Source of the DNA: Planctomycetaceae bacterium
Lineage (GTDB): Bacteria > Planctomycetota > Planctomycetia > Pirellulales > Pirellulaceae
Reading direction: 5' to 3'
Assembly: GCA_005778405.1 (NCBI GenBank)
Contig: SXOA01000028.1
Location: 1-50,269 of the forward strand
DNA: 50,269 bases
Made by a program: the position numbers and the translations under genes. Within the stretch, counting starts at the first letter, position 1. Each line of letters starts with the position of its first letter. This document shows, piece by piece, positions 1 through 9,545 of this stretch. Below the pieces are notes generated by a model. It was not told the origin of the DNA and did not search any database. It saw nothing but the letters and a program-made list of their open reading frames with translations.

Positions 1-1401
1 GACATCGGCAAAAACATCGTTGGCGTCGTGCTCGGCTGCAATAACTACGAAGTGATCGATCTCGGCGTAATGGTTTCGGCGGAGAAAATCCTGGAAACGG
101 CTCTCAAGGAATCGGTCGATATCATCGGGCTCTCCGGCCTGATTACGCCGAGCCTCGACGAGATGACGCACGTCGCCAAGGAGATGAAACGCCGCGGCTT
201 CAAGCTGCCGCTGCTCATCGGCGGAGCAACCACCAGCGCCAAGCACACTGCCGTCCGCATCGCCCCGCAGTACGATCAGCCGACGGTCCATGTACTCGAC
301 GCCTCCCGCTGCGTCGGCGTCGTCGACAAGCTGATGAGCCAGGAGTTGCGACCTAAGCTTGAAAAGGAGAACCGCGAGCTGCAAAAGCAGTTGATCGCGT
401 CGTACCAAGCCCGCGATGTAAAGCTCGCGCCGCTGGCCGAGGCCCGCAAGAGGAAATTTCAGACCGAGTGGGCAACCATCGACATTCCCACGCCGACGTT
501 CACCGGGGCCAAGATTCTTCGCGACTACCCGCTAGAAAGAGTTATTCCGTACATCGACTGGTCTCCCTTCTTCATGACCTACGAGATGAAGGGAAAGTAC
601 CCTCGCATTTTCGAAGACCCCGACCAGGGCCCGACCGCAAAGCAACTCTTCGAAGACGGCCAACAATTGCTTAGCCGGATCGTCCACGACCGGCTTCTGA
701 CGGCCAGCGCTGTCTACGGCTTCTGGCACGCCAACAGCGACGGCGATGACATCGTACTATTCACCGATGTTTCGCGGACGACTGAGTTGGCTCGCTTCCA
801 CACGCTCCGCCAGCAGTGGGAACGCCAGGGGCAGAAGGACTTTCGCGCCCTGGCCGATTACATTGCGCCAATATCGAGCGGACGGCAGGACTATCTCGGC
901 GCCTTCGCCGTAACCGCCGGTATCGGCGCGGACAAACTCTGCGCCGAGTTCGACAAGAAGCATGAAATCGATAACTCCATCCTCGTGAAGGCTCTCGCCG
1001 ACCGCCTGGCCGAAGCCTTCGCGGAACTCCTCCACGCCCAGGCGCGCAGCGACTGGGGCTTTGGCAAAAACGAGAACCTCTCCCCCAGCGACCTGATTGA
1101 AGAAAAGTACCGCGGCATTCGCCCCGCTGCCGGCTATCCATCCCAGCCGGACCATACCGAGAAGGAGATTCTCTTCAGGCTCCTGGATGCCGAGAAGAAC
1201 GCCGGCATCACGCTCACGGAGTCTTTCGCCATGTGGCCGGCTGCCAGTGTTAGCGGCCTTTACTTCGCCCATCCGCAGGCCCGCTACTTCGCCCTCGACC
1301 GCATTACGCAGGAGCAAGTGTCCGACTACGCCCGCCGCAAAGGAATGACGGTTGCCGCGGCAGAACGCTGGCTGGCACCCAACCTAGGCTATGAGCCGTA
1401 G
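1..1401 (+). CDS. metH: Cobalamin-dependent methionine synthase, C-terminal part (5' truncated by window)
   Basis: The enzyme transfers the methyl group of methyltetrahydrofolate to homocysteine via cobalamin; cytoplasmic. The reading frame is open from base 1, so the gene starts upstream. The first residues, DIGKNIVGVVLGC, follow directly on the cobalt-ligating His of the family motif (DxHDIGKN), which lies just outside the window; the Rossmann-like B12 domain then continues to about residue 110. The rest is the reactivation domain that binds S-adenosylmethionine, with the RxxxGY motif seen as RPAAGY near residue 375 and the family ending GLYFAHPQARYF...W. About 466 residues are present of a protein usually near 1,200. 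It ends at TAG, 55 bases before the next gene. No frameshift is seen. The identification is secure. Confidence 0.96.
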   Translation, partial: DIGKNIVGVVLGCNNYEVIDLGVMVSAEKILETALKESVDIIGLSGLITPSLDEMTHVAKEMKRRGFKLPLLIGGATTSAKHTAVRIAPQYDQPTVHVLDASRCVGVVDKLMSQELRPKLEKENRELQKQLIASYQARDVKLAPLAEARKRKFQTEWATIDIPTPTFTGAKILRDYPLERVIPYIDWSPFFMTYEMKGKYPRIFEDPDQGPTAKQLFEDGQQLLSRIVHDRLLTASAVYGFWHANSDGDDIVLFTDVSRTTELARFHTLRQQWERQGQKDFRALADYIAPISSGRQDYLGAFAVTAGIGADKLCAEFDKKHEIDNSILVKALADRLAEAFAELLHAQARSDWGFGKNENLSPSDLIEEKYRGIRPAAGYPSQPDHTEKEILFRLLDAEKNAGITLTESFAMWPAASVSGLYFAHPQARYFALDRITQEQVSDYARRKGMTVAAAERWLAPNLGYEP

Positions 1402-1456
1402 GCAGTGCCGGTAAAATGGGGATCACCCGCCGTAACTCCCTCCAAACCTATTTCTG

Positions 1457-2602
1457 ATGCTCATTGATTGCCTTCCCCTGGCCGCCATCAACGTTCTCGG
1501 CCAGAACCTCGATACCACGGATATCGCCGTCATTCTGCTGCTGGTCGTTCTCGAAGGGGTGCTCTCCATCGACAACGCCCTCGTCCTGGGCCTGCTGGCG
1601 AAACGACTCCCCAAGCACCAGCGGGCGAGGGCCTTGTCGTATGGTCTGATCGGGGCATTCGTGTTCCGCGTCATTGCCATTTGCACCGCGAGTTTTCTGT
1701 TGCAGTGGACCATCGTCAAGTTCCTGGGGGGGGCCTATCTTGTTTACATCGCGGTGAAGCACTTGTTCTTCGAAGCCAAAGAAGAGCACGAACAAAAGGT
1801 CGTTTCGGATCCCACGGGCCAGCCGCAACTCGTTGATGAAGCAACCGGAAAACCGCTTACCGCGGCGGAGGAAGAGTTGGAAATCCGCGAGCGAGTGCCG
1901 CTTGGAAGGTCGTTGCTGGCGGGGGATGCAAGCGAGAACGGCAACGGCGTTCCCGATGTCGCTTCGGAAAAAACTTCCGCTCGCAAGCCTCGATCTTTCT
2001 GGGGCACCGTGCTCGTCATCGAACTCACCGACATCGCCTTTGCCGTGGATTCCATCCTGGCAGCGATGGCTCTGGCCGGTGCTCGGCAGAACAAACTCTG
2101 GGTGGTCATCACCGGCGGCATTATCGGCGTGGTCATGATGCGGTTCGCCGCCGCAATGTTCATGCGGCTGCTCGACAAGTTTCCGCGATTTGAACTGTCC
2201 GCCTATCTGCTGGTTATCATCATTGGACTTAAGCTATTGGGTGATTGGGGATTCAACTCCGACTGGAGCTTCGACAAGCCGCAGTGGATGGCGAAAAACC
2301 TCGGGGGTTGGAAGCAGTCCTTTGAAGGCCTGGAAGCCAGACGTCTCAAGCTCGTGCATGGATACGATGACTGGCTGGAGAAAAAATGGCCCTTCGGCAG
2401 CAAGGGACATTCCCACGATGAACCCCCTCCGCCCCCGCCGCCCGTGAATGGCGAGGCCCAAGTGGAAATCGCCCTGCCGCACGTTCCGCACCTTTTGAAT
2501 TTCCACAGCCTCAAATGGCCGGAATGCATCGCTTTCTGGCTCATCATGGTCGTCTGCTTTGCGATTGGCTTTGTCCCGCGAAAGAGTGCCCCGCAGGTAT
2601 GA
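1457..2602 (+). CDS. TerC family integral membrane protein
   Basis: 381 residues, hydrophobic in two blocks separated by a charged loop (about residues 100-185) and followed by a soluble His/Pro-rich segment (about 290-345) before a last helix. The family signature is visible twice: EGVLSIDNALV near residue 31 and ELTDIAFAVDS near residue 190, acidic residues in membrane helices as in TerC/Alx proteins, which are linked to manganese export and tellurium resistance in other bacteria. The ion moved here cannot be told. A TAAAAT box at 1412-1417 could be its promoter, giving a leader of about 33 nt. No clear ribosome site precedes the ATG. The His/Pro-rich loop with seven consecutive prolines is unusual and might bind metal (inference). 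Confidence 0.88.
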   Translation: MLIDCLPLAAINVLGQNLDTTDIAVILLLVVLEGVLSIDNALVLGLLAKRLPKHQRARALSYGLIGAFVFRVIAICTASFLLQWTIVKFLGGAYLVYIAVKHLFFEAKEEHEQKVVSDPTGQPQLVDEATGKPLTAAEEELEIRERVPLGRSLLAGDASENGNGVPDVASEKTSARKPRSFWGTVLVIELTDIAFAVDSILAAMALAGARQNKLWVVITGGIIGVVMMRFAAAMFMRLLDKFPRFELSAYLLVIIIGLKLLGDWGFNSDWSFDKPQWMAKNLGGWKQSFEGLEARRLKLVHGYDDWLEKKWPFGSKGHSHDEPPPPPPPVNGEAQVEIALPHVPHLLNFHSLKWPECIAFWLIMVVCFAIGFVPRKSAPQV

Positions 2603-2647
2603 CCACGTCCTTTCCGCCTTGCGTTGCGCGGCGGGCTTCGCTGCGGT

Positions 2648-2653
2648 TAGAAT
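2648..2653 (+). promoter_or_regulatory. -10 box placed for a leaderless transcript of the cytochrome gene
   Basis: TAGAAT lies six bases before the ATG at 2660, so transcription would begin at or next to the start codon. No ribosome binding site is present in the gap. The same spacing is seen before 19438 and 24863. No good -35 box is seen. Confidence 0.5.
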
Positions 2654-2659
2654 GGCACC

Positions 2660-4033
2660 ATGCGAAGTAGATATTTTCTTGCGCTGCCGATTCTGGCAAT
2701 TCTGACCAGTTTCTCGCTGCAGGTTCTTGCGGCGGACTCGCCACCAAAGGGGCTCAGTTCGGAGCAACGCGGCTATTGGTTCCTCACGCAAAAGACCTAT
2801 CTGCCGCCGGACTTTACGCAGGACATTTTCGACAAGGTTTGGACCAAATGGCCTGAGACACTCCGCAGCGAGGCGGAAAAGGCGACTCCCGAAGAGCGGC
2901 GGAAGCTGGCGTTTGCCCGTTACGGCCTGACACCGCGGCCGGAAGACCCGACGAAGCCGCTGCAGTACGTCGTCGATTCCAAAGGCAACTGGACGATGAA
3001 CTGCTTTGCTTGCCACGGCGGCAAAGTCGCAGGGAAAGTCTGGCCGGGATTGCCCAATTCACATTACGCCTTGGCGACACTGACGGAGGAAACTCGCTCC
3101 CTTAAATTTGAACAAGGGAAGCCCTTGGGACGGATGGATTTCGGCAGCATTTTTGTCCCGCTCGGGGCGACCAACGGCACCACCAATGCCGTCAACTTTG
3201 GCGTCGCCCTCATGGCTTTTCGGGACAAAGATCTCAATTATCACGACGACCGCCTGCCGCCGCGGATGGTGCACCACGACATGGACGCCCCGGCGTGGTG
3301 GCACTTCGCCAGGAAGAAGCAGCTTTACATCGACGGCTTTGCCGAGAAGGGGCACCGCGGACTGTTGCAATTCACCATGGTCCGGAGTAACGGCCCGGAA
3401 AAGTTCAAAGAGTGGGAAGCGGACTACCGCGATGTTTATGCCTACATCAGCTCGCTAAAGCCCCCCCAATATCCGCACCCCATAGATCAAGAATTAGCCG
3501 CTCGCGGAGAGACTGCCTTCCGCCGCGTCTGTGCTGAGTGTCACGGCACTTACGGCAAAAACTCTAGCTATCCAGAACTATTGGTGGGGATCGAAGACAT
3601 CAAAACCGACCGTGCTCGGCTGGATGCTTTGACCCCCAAACACCGCGACTCTTATGGCCAAAGCTGGTTTGCCGAACATGGTGCCAAGAACAACATCAAC
3701 GACCCCGGCGGCTACGTCGCGCCGCCGCTCGATGGCATCTGGGCCAGCGCCCCGTATTTTCACAACGGCAGCGTGCCGACAATTTGGCACGTGCTCCGGC
3801 CGAAGCAGCGTCCCGTCGTCTGGCGACGCGACGAAGACGGATATGACCAAGAGCTGGCCGGTCTGCAAGTGGAGACGTTTGTCACGCTCCCCAAGGAAGC
3901 CATTGCGGACTGGCAGAAGCGGACTTACTTCGACACGCGGGCCTTCGGCAAATCAGCAGCGGGACATGATTTCCCGCTGCAGCTCACGGATGACGAAGCA
4001 CGGGCAGTGCTGGAGTACCTGAAGACGCTGTGA
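2660..4033 (+). CDS. Exported di-heme c-type cytochrome
   Basis: 457 residues with a signal peptide (hydrophobic residues 6-24, cleavage probably after VLAA), so it acts in the periplasm or outside the membrane. Two haem c sites are visible: CFACH at residues 115-119 and CAECH at 291-295. The second half contains the segment YFHNGSVPTIWHVL, which is typical of the C-terminal domain of di-haem peroxidase/RoxA-like cytochromes. The substrate is unknown. Peroxide reduction or electron transfer to a dehydrogenase are both possible. It ends 25 bases before the convergent stop of the PDZ gene. Its ATG is preceded by a -10 box rather than a ribosome site. The c-type cytochrome call is firm; the enzymatic role is open. 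Confidence 0.88.
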   Translation: MRSRYFLALPILAILTSFSLQVLAADSPPKGLSSEQRGYWFLTQKTYLPPDFTQDIFDKVWTKWPETLRSEAEKATPEERRKLAFARYGLTPRPEDPTKPLQYVVDSKGNWTMNCFACHGGKVAGKVWPGLPNSHYALATLTEETRSLKFEQGKPLGRMDFGSIFVPLGATNGTTNAVNFGVALMAFRDKDLNYHDDRLPPRMVHHDMDAPAWWHFARKKQLYIDGFAEKGHRGLLQFTMVRSNGPEKFKEWEADYRDVYAYISSLKPPQYPHPIDQELAARGETAFRRVCAECHGTYGKNSSYPELLVGIEDIKTDRARLDALTPKHRDSYGQSWFAEHGAKNNINDPGGYVAPPLDGIWASAPYFHNGSVPTIWHVLRPKQRPVVWRRDEDGYDQELAGLQVETFVTLPKEAIADWQKRTYFDTRAFGKSAAGHDFPLQLTDDEARAVLEYLKTL

Positions 4034-4058
4034 GGAAATGGCGAAATTCAAATTTTCC

Positions 4059-5354
4059 CTACTTCTTCTCCTGCACCTCTGCTTTCAGCTTGTCGAGCAG
4101 CTCGCGGAGCTGTTCCGCTTGCAGTTGCAGGACGCGTATGCGGTCGGCACGAGCTGGATCGCCTTTTTCCGCTGCTGGCCTTTCCGTCGTTTCTCCCTTC
4201 TTCTCGTCTTTCCCTTCGTGAATCTCCACCTGAATTGCCCCGCCAGGAAGGACCTTCACTTGCGGCGACTCCTTGGTTCCTTGCATCGATTCAATCTCAC
4301 CGTTCTTATTCAGGCGCAGCTCGATGCGCCGCATTTCGCGGGGAGGGGACGCGCCTGGCATTCCACTTGCCGTCCCGCCAATACTCGGCATTCCGGGCAT
4401 CATCATGCCGCCACCCATCCCAGGAGCGCCAGCCGGCATCCTCGCTCGCAACACATCCTTACCCAGCGCCTTGGACGCATAGGCTTGAGCGGGGGGAGGC
4501 AACATGCCCAACTCGTTCTCGGTCGTCTTCCAGAGTTTATCTCCCTGCCGGACCGTGATAACCGCGGGCTTGTTTCCCCTTTTGGAAACGGTCACTTCCA
4601 TGTCATCGGGAAGTTGTGGATTCTGCGGCGCAATCGCCAGGCGAGCCATCATCGGCTGCGGGGAAGTGCCAAATGAAGAGGGTGGAAATGCCGACCCGCC
4701 GCCTGCAGACGGAGCACCGGATGCCCCCTTGGGAACCGTGTAGAGGTGCATCGTGCCGCTTCCCCCTTGTGGTCCAGTTCCCGTTTTGGGCATTTCGATT
4801 CTCTGCCAGGCGATACCGGGCTGAGCGGGTCTCGCCTCCGGTGAAACAGGCTTGGGGGCATAGCGATTGTCTTCCGACTTCTTCGGCAGCTCCGGCTTTT
4901 CCTTTTCTTCCGTCCCAACTGTTTCCGGTCGCTTGCCCGGCTTGACCTCGCGGACCAGTTCCTTGCCTTCGCGAAGAAACTTAACCTTGAGCGTGCGTCC
5001 TTGGGAATCCTGCACCGAATCGACCAGTTGCTCCAGGCGTTCCAATTTCCTGTCACCGATTGCGACCAGCACATCTCCCGCCTGCAGGCCAGACTTTTTC
5101 GCGGGACTGTCCGGTAAGACGTCGGCGATTGTAAGGCCACTGACGCCTTCGGACCCTTCTAACGCCACGCCAAGCCAATACGACGATTTCTCTTGGTCGT
5201 CATCGTCCGTCTGCCTCTTCTCTTCCACCACGACTCGCTGGATCACGATTTCCCGCTCCTCCTGGGCGATGGCTTCGTTGAGTGGAAAAGTAAAGGCGAC
5301 GGCGACCAGGCCGGAGCCGCCAAGGCCAAAGAGGCGAGACAGAGAGAGGTACAT
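4059..5354 (-). CDS. Exported PDZ-domain protein with C-terminal coiled coil
   Basis: 431 residues from the ATG at 5354, chosen because GAGGAG stands six bases upstream and a signal peptide (MYLSLSRLFGLGG to AIAQ) begins there. The frame is open for another 62 codons upstream but those lack sense. After an acidic stretch, residues about 50-125 form a PDZ domain (YWLGVALEG, then SPAKKSGLQAGDVLVAIGD), which binds C-terminal peptides. A long Pro/Gly/Met-rich linker follows. The last 35 residues (DRIRVLQLQAEQLRELL) have a heptad pattern of a coiled coil. No protease domain is present, so it is not a DegP-type enzyme. It may be an adaptor or envelope scaffold (inference). Confidence 0.85.
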   Translation of the reverse strand: MYLSLSRLFGLGGSGLVAVAFTFPLNEAIAQEEREIVIQRVVVEEKRQTDDDDQEKSSYWLGVALEGSEGVSGLTIADVLPDSPAKKSGLQAGDVLVAIGDRKLERLEQLVDSVQDSQGRTLKVKFLREGKELVREVKPGKRPETVGTEEKEKPELPKKSEDNRYAPKPVSPEARPAQPGIAWQRIEMPKTGTGPQGGSGTMHLYTVPKGASGAPSAGGGSAFPPSSFGTSPQPMMARLAIAPQNPQLPDDMEVTVSKRGNKPAVITVRQGDKLWKTTENELGMLPPPAQAYASKALGKDVLRARMPAGAPGMGGGMMMPGMPSIGGTASGMPGASPPREMRRIELRLNKNGEIESMQGTKESPQVKVLPGGAIQVEIHEGKDEKKGETTERPAAEKGDPARADRIRVLQLQAEQLRELLDKLKAEVQEKK

Positions 5355-5540
5355 GCAAGACTCCTCGAATGGGGGCGAGAATTGGCGAAGGAAGTGAGCG
5401 CACCAGCGGTATTTTGGTGCGCCGAGGGAAGGCATCGGTTCAATCCGTCCCCGCACACTACGAGTTGTCATTCTAATAGCAACCCATCTTTTGACAGAAT
5501 CCGGAAAACGGCAGGAAATTTCTGTTTTACGGCGAACCAT

Positions 5541-5568
5541 TTGCCACCGGCCCCATCTAGCCTATATT
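5541..5568 (+). promoter_or_regulatory. Candidate promoter of the RNase R gene
   Basis: TTGCCA (5541-5546) and TATATT (5563-5568) with a 16-base spacer match a sigma-70-type promoter. It would give a leader of about 140 nt before the ATG at 5717. RNase R leaders may be regulated, but no clear hairpin or riboswitch was recognised here. Confidence 0.45.
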
Positions 5569-5716
5569 AATGAGACCGTAAGCTGGGCCAATTTCGCCGC
5601 GGCAGCAGGTCTTCGAATCTTGAACGCTGGCGGGATTTAGGCGATGTTCGCCCTTCTTTTCCCGTCGCAAACAGCCAGGAGTAGGCGCTATCGCTGTGCG
5701 CCGGTACAGTTAATTA

Positions 5717-8227
5717 ATGAACGAAAAAGACAATCTGGACGAAGAGCAGGACGAAAACAAACTCGAAAACTCTGACGATGCGGACGAAATTTCCGCCCCC
5801 GGCTCCCAGCGGCCGGAAAAAGCATCTCCCGCCGCCCGCAAGCTGGAACCCCTGGTTCTGGCCCATCTCTCGCGGCCCAACTATCAACCCGTCAAGCCGC
5901 GGGTGATTGCCAAACAGATGAAACTTGCCGAAAAGCAGCATCGCGCGCTCAAGCTGGCCATCAAACGGCTGGTGCAGCAAGGCAAGGCATCCTATGGCAG
6001 CGGGCATCTGGTGAGATCGGTAAGTGCCGGCAAGCAAAAGGCAGCAACCAATAAGCACCAGCAGGAACAGCAGGCCGGTGGAAGACGCATGCATTCGGTC
6101 GCACAACATCATGGTGCTTCGCCGCCGGCTGAAACACTGCGTTCCAAGAAGCATGATGGCGCTGGGAGTGGTCCTCCAACAAATAAAAACGAAGTCGTCG
6201 GCAAGTTCCGCCGCGCCGCAGCCGGCTTCGGCTTTGTGCGGCCTTCAGGAACTCCGGCAGGGAGCGACCGGAGCTTCGATGTCTTCATTCCGCAAAAGAG
6301 CGCTCACGACGCCGCCAGTGGCGACCTGGTCCGCGTTCGTTTCAGCCGCAGCCAGGCTCGAAACAGCGGTGGCGACATGCGGCGGGCGGGTGAAATCCTG
6401 GAAATCCTGGAGCGGGACACGCACCAATTTGTCGGCGTCTACTGCGAGCGCGATGGCGATGCCTTTGTGGAGATCGACGGCAAGACCTTTGGCCAGCCGG
6501 TTCCGGTGGGAGACCCCGGTGCTAAGAACGCAGTCCCCGGCGACAAGATTGTCGTGGAGATGGTCCGTTTCCCCTCCCCGCTCCATCCGGGCGAAGCGGT
6601 CATCACCGAACTGCTCGGCAAGCGTGGCGCACCCGGAGTTGATACCCTTTCGATCATGCGGGAGTTCGGCCTCGAAGAAAAATTCCCCGACGACGTGATG
6701 GAAGCGGCCCGCGCGGAAGCTGACAACTTCGACGAATCCGTCGGCAAGCGATTGGATTTGACCGGCGAGACAATCATCACGATCGACCCCGTCGATGCCC
6801 GCGATTTCGACGACGCGATTTCGCTCTCCAAGTTGGATAACGGCCACTGGCGGCTGGGGGTGCACATTGCCGATGTTTCGCACTTCGTGAAGGTGAAGAC
6901 GCCGCTCGACCGAGAAGCCAAGGACCGGGCGACGAGCGTCTATCTGCCCGACCGGGTCATCCCGATGCTGCCAGAGATCATCTCTAACAATCTGGCCAGC
7001 CTCCAGCCGGACAAGGTGCGGTACTGCGAGTCGTGCTTCATCGAATTCTCGCCGGAGGGGACGCCCATTGCCAGCGAGTGGCACAAGTCGGCCATCAAAA
7101 GCGTCCGGCGGTTCACTTATGAAGAAGTGGATGAGTATTTGGCCGACCGCGAAGCGTGGCGGAGCAAGCTGACGCCGCAAGTCCACCAACTCGTTGCCGA
7201 CATGCACGAATTGGCGATGACGCTGCGCAAGCGACGGCTGAAGGCGGGGTCCATCGAATTGACACTGCCGGAGGTGAAGATTGATCTCGATAAGGGCGGA
7301 AAGGTGACCGGGGCTCATTTGGTGGTCAACACGGAGAGCCACCAGGTCATCGAGGAATTCATGCTGGCCGCGAACGAAGCGGTCGCTCGCATCCTCTCGG
7401 CCAAGGAAGTTCCCTTCCTTCGCCGCGTCCATGATTTGCCGAACCCAAAGAAGCTGAAAGCCCTGACCGAGTTCATTCACGAGCTCGGCATCGAAGCGGA
7501 CAGCCTGGAAAGCCGGTTTGAAATCAAACGAGTGATTGCCGCCGTCGCCGGCCAGCCGGAGGCGCACGCGGTGAATTACGCGGTCCTCCGTTCGATGCAG
7601 AAGGCCATTTACAGTCCCGTGGACGAGGGACACTATGCCCTCAACAGCAAGGAGTATTGCCATTTCACCTCGCCAATCCGGCGCTACCCCGATCTGACGA
7701 TTCACCGCGCCCTGGAAGCCATCCACCGCGGCAAAAAGCCGCGGGAGAACTTCGACGAGCTCATGCTCCTCGGCGAGCATTGCAGCGAACGCGAACAGCG
7801 GGCCCAGGTTGCCGAGCGCGAGCTGACCAAGGTCAAACTCCTCTCGTATCTGGCCGAACGCGTCGGAATGCAGATGGAGGCAGTCATTACCGGCGTCGAA
7901 GACTTCGGCCTCTTCGCCCAGGGAGTCGATTTGCCGGCGGAAGGGCTGATTCACGTCAGCACACTCGGCGACGACCACTACCGCTTCGAGTCCCGCTCCC
8001 ACAGCCTGGTCGGCTATCGCGAAGGAAACAGCTATCGTCTGGGGGACGTCATCCAAGTCGAGGTCTCGCACGTCGATGTGGACAAGCGCTTGCTGGACTA
8101 TCGTGTGGTCAAAAAAATCGCGTCCGCTCCCAAGAAAGAGACGAAGAAGCCAAGGAAGGATACGGATCGAACACGGACGAAAAGCAAAGACGGACGGAAG
8201 GGGGACAGGCGGGGGAACAGAAGGTAG
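5717..8227 (+). CDS. rnr: Ribonuclease R (3'-5' exoribonuclease, RNB family)
   Basis: 836 residues, the usual size of RNase R. It degrades structured RNA from the 3' end in the cytoplasm. Order of domains: acidic N-terminus, winged-helix region (about 40-95), a low-complexity stretch, cold-shock OB domains (about 155-330), and the RNB catalytic domain with DPVDARDFDDAI at residues 357-367, whose aspartates bind the catalytic magnesium. The S1 domain begins near residue 715 (GVEDFGLFAQG), and a Lys/Arg-rich tail ends the protein. The basic tail and S1 domain favour RNase R over RNase II. It is convergent with the next gene, with 11 bases between the stops. The call is secure. Confidence 0.96.
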   Translation: MNEKDNLDEEQDENKLENSDDADEISAPGSQRPEKASPAARKLEPLVLAHLSRPNYQPVKPRVIAKQMKLAEKQHRALKLAIKRLVQQGKASYGSGHLVRSVSAGKQKAATNKHQQEQQAGGRRMHSVAQHHGASPPAETLRSKKHDGAGSGPPTNKNEVVGKFRRAAAGFGFVRPSGTPAGSDRSFDVFIPQKSAHDAASGDLVRVRFSRSQARNSGGDMRRAGEILEILERDTHQFVGVYCERDGDAFVEIDGKTFGQPVPVGDPGAKNAVPGDKIVVEMVRFPSPLHPGEAVITELLGKRGAPGVDTLSIMREFGLEEKFPDDVMEAARAEADNFDESVGKRLDLTGETIITIDPVDARDFDDAISLSKLDNGHWRLGVHIADVSHFVKVKTPLDREAKDRATSVYLPDRVIPMLPEIISNNLASLQPDKVRYCESCFIEFSPEGTPIASEWHKSAIKSVRRFTYEEVDEYLADREAWRSKLTPQVHQLVADMHELAMTLRKRRLKAGSIELTLPEVKIDLDKGGKVTGAHLVVNTESHQVIEEFMLAANEAVARILSAKEVPFLRRVHDLPNPKKLKALTEFIHELGIEADSLESRFEIKRVIAAVAGQPEAHAVNYAVLRSMQKAIYSPVDEGHYALNSKEYCHFTSPIRRYPDLTIHRALEAIHRGKKPRENFDELMLLGEHCSEREQRAQVAERELTKVKLLSYLAERVGMQMEAVITGVEDFGLFAQGVDLPAEGLIHVSTLGDDHYRFESRSHSLVGYREGNSYRLGDVIQVEVSHVDVDKRLLDYRVVKKIASAPKKETKKPRKDTDRTRTKSKDGRKGDRRGNRR

Positions 8228-8238
8228 TCTCGCGCGGA

Positions 8239-9303
8239 TTACTCTTCCAAATCCTCGACGACGCTGGGGACGGAAAGCGCCGCAGCGGCAAAGGCGTCGA
8301 ACAGGATGCTCGGCATCAGCAGGATCAGCAGCCAGATCCATAGCATTCGGGCCAGGCCGCTCCCTTCGGCCCCCAACATCATGGTCACGCAGAGGCCGGT
8401 GAGCTGGACGACCATGCCGATCAGCGTGCCGGCATAGGTCGCCGTGCGGCCCCAGTCCCGCTGCTGGAGCAGCCCAATGCCAGCGGAAATGATGGTGATA
8501 TTGAGGACGAGCATCAAGAAAGCGAGGGCCAGGCTGACGGCTGCCCGGGCCATAAGCTTCTGATCCGGGTTTTCACCGAGTGTTCCAATTCCCGCGAGCA
8601 GGAACAGGAACAAAATGAAGTACAACACGGCTCGCAGCGATCCGACGGCAAAGTTGGCAATGGCCACCACGATTAGCATCTTGTGCAGCGGCGGGCGGTC
8701 CATGTGGGCCACCATGAACGGGGCATACTTCCGGCGGTCTTCCAGCGCCTCCTCGCTGTGGAATCGCGGTTCCTCATAGCCTGGCGGCAAGGGGCGGATG
8801 ACTGGACCAAGCGACTTGAGACCGGAGCCAGTGGTGGGGAAGTCACTCGGGCTAAGCGGTGTGATCTGCGTCGCCGACTGCACGGGAGCGGCTCGCACCT
8901 CCGGCTTTCGCGGCCTGGCCGGAGCCGCTTCCTTGGGGCCGACTGGTTTGTGCTCGGCGGCTGGATCCAATTCTGGATAAACGTCCGTCGCCCACTGCCA
9001 CTGGCCAGACCCTTTTCGCAGCAACTGGCAATCCGCCGTGATCCGCCCTTCCTCATACCAAACCTGAAGCAACTCTCCCGTGACCGGCCCATACTGTTTG
9101 CCATCCTCGGTTTGCACATGCCAGATGGTGGTAGGCGGCGGCGAACCTGGGTCCGCACTCTGCGCTTTAGGGGAATCGCGAGTGTCATCAGCCGGAATGG
9201 GGACTTGCTTGCGGCAATGCGGGCAGGCAACAAGCTCTCCCCGTTGTTCGGCTGTGGGGCGAATAGGCCGCTGGCAGTGCGGGCATTTGAAGTCCAGAGG
9301 CAT
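8239..9303 (-). CDS. Membrane protein with zinc ribbon and GYF_2 domain
   Basis: 354 residues. The N-terminus carries a zinc ribbon (CPHC at residues 7-10 and 27-30). About residues 58-110 read as a GYF_2 domain (YGPVTGELLQVWYEEGRI), a peptide-binding fold often found N-terminal to membrane segments in planctomycetes. A Pro/Ala-rich linker follows and the C-terminal third has four hydrophobic helices. The binding partner is unknown. The zinc ribbon and GYF part would be cytoplasmic if the family topology holds (inference). It stands alone, with 242 bases of non-coding sequence between its start and the next gene. Confidence 0.82.
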   Translation of the reverse strand: MPLDFKCPHCQRPIRPTAEQRGELVACPHCRKQVPIPADDTRDSPKAQSADPGSPPPTTIWHVQTEDGKQYGPVTGELLQVWYEEGRITADCQLLRKGSGQWQWATDVYPELDPAAEHKPVGPKEAAPARPRKPEVRAAPVQSATQITPLSPSDFPTTGSGLKSLGPVIRPLPPGYEEPRFHSEEALEDRRKYAPFMVAHMDRPPLHKMLIVVAIANFAVGSLRAVLYFILFLFLLAGIGTLGENPDQKLMARAAVSLALAFLMLVLNITIISAGIGLLQQRDWGRTATYAGTLIGMVVQLTGLCVTMMLGAEGSGLARMLWIWLLILLMPSILFDAFAAAALSVPSVVEDLEE

Positions 9304-9545
9304 GGTCCGAGTCTACTAAAAACGAGGGACAATTCCCACGCTGGCAAGACAGTTCGCCCTCGTCTTGGCGCGAAGTGAGGATTCTAGGAAAACCCTGCCA
9401 ACTTGGTTGAGGTTTCGACACGTGCCGATTATGCCGAAGCGATAAATGAGATGGGCGCGGATTCCGCACCGAGGTTCTGGGGACGATGACCGAATTGCAA
9501 CAGCGATTGTCCCCGCATCCGCCGTCTGGCGGGACTGTGCATGCC

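Noticed and set aside
5355..5540. 62-residue N-terminal extension of the PDZ protein
   Set aside because: GAGGAG and a signal peptide fix the start at 5354, and the extension has no coding character.
6245..8341. 698-codon minus-strand open frame
   Set aside because: It is antisense to RNase R, whose motifs are unmistakable.
9304..9545. Short plus-strand ORFs between the GYF and GT4 genes
   Set aside because: They overlap the flanking genes on the opposite strand and show no ribosome site or protein-like pattern.
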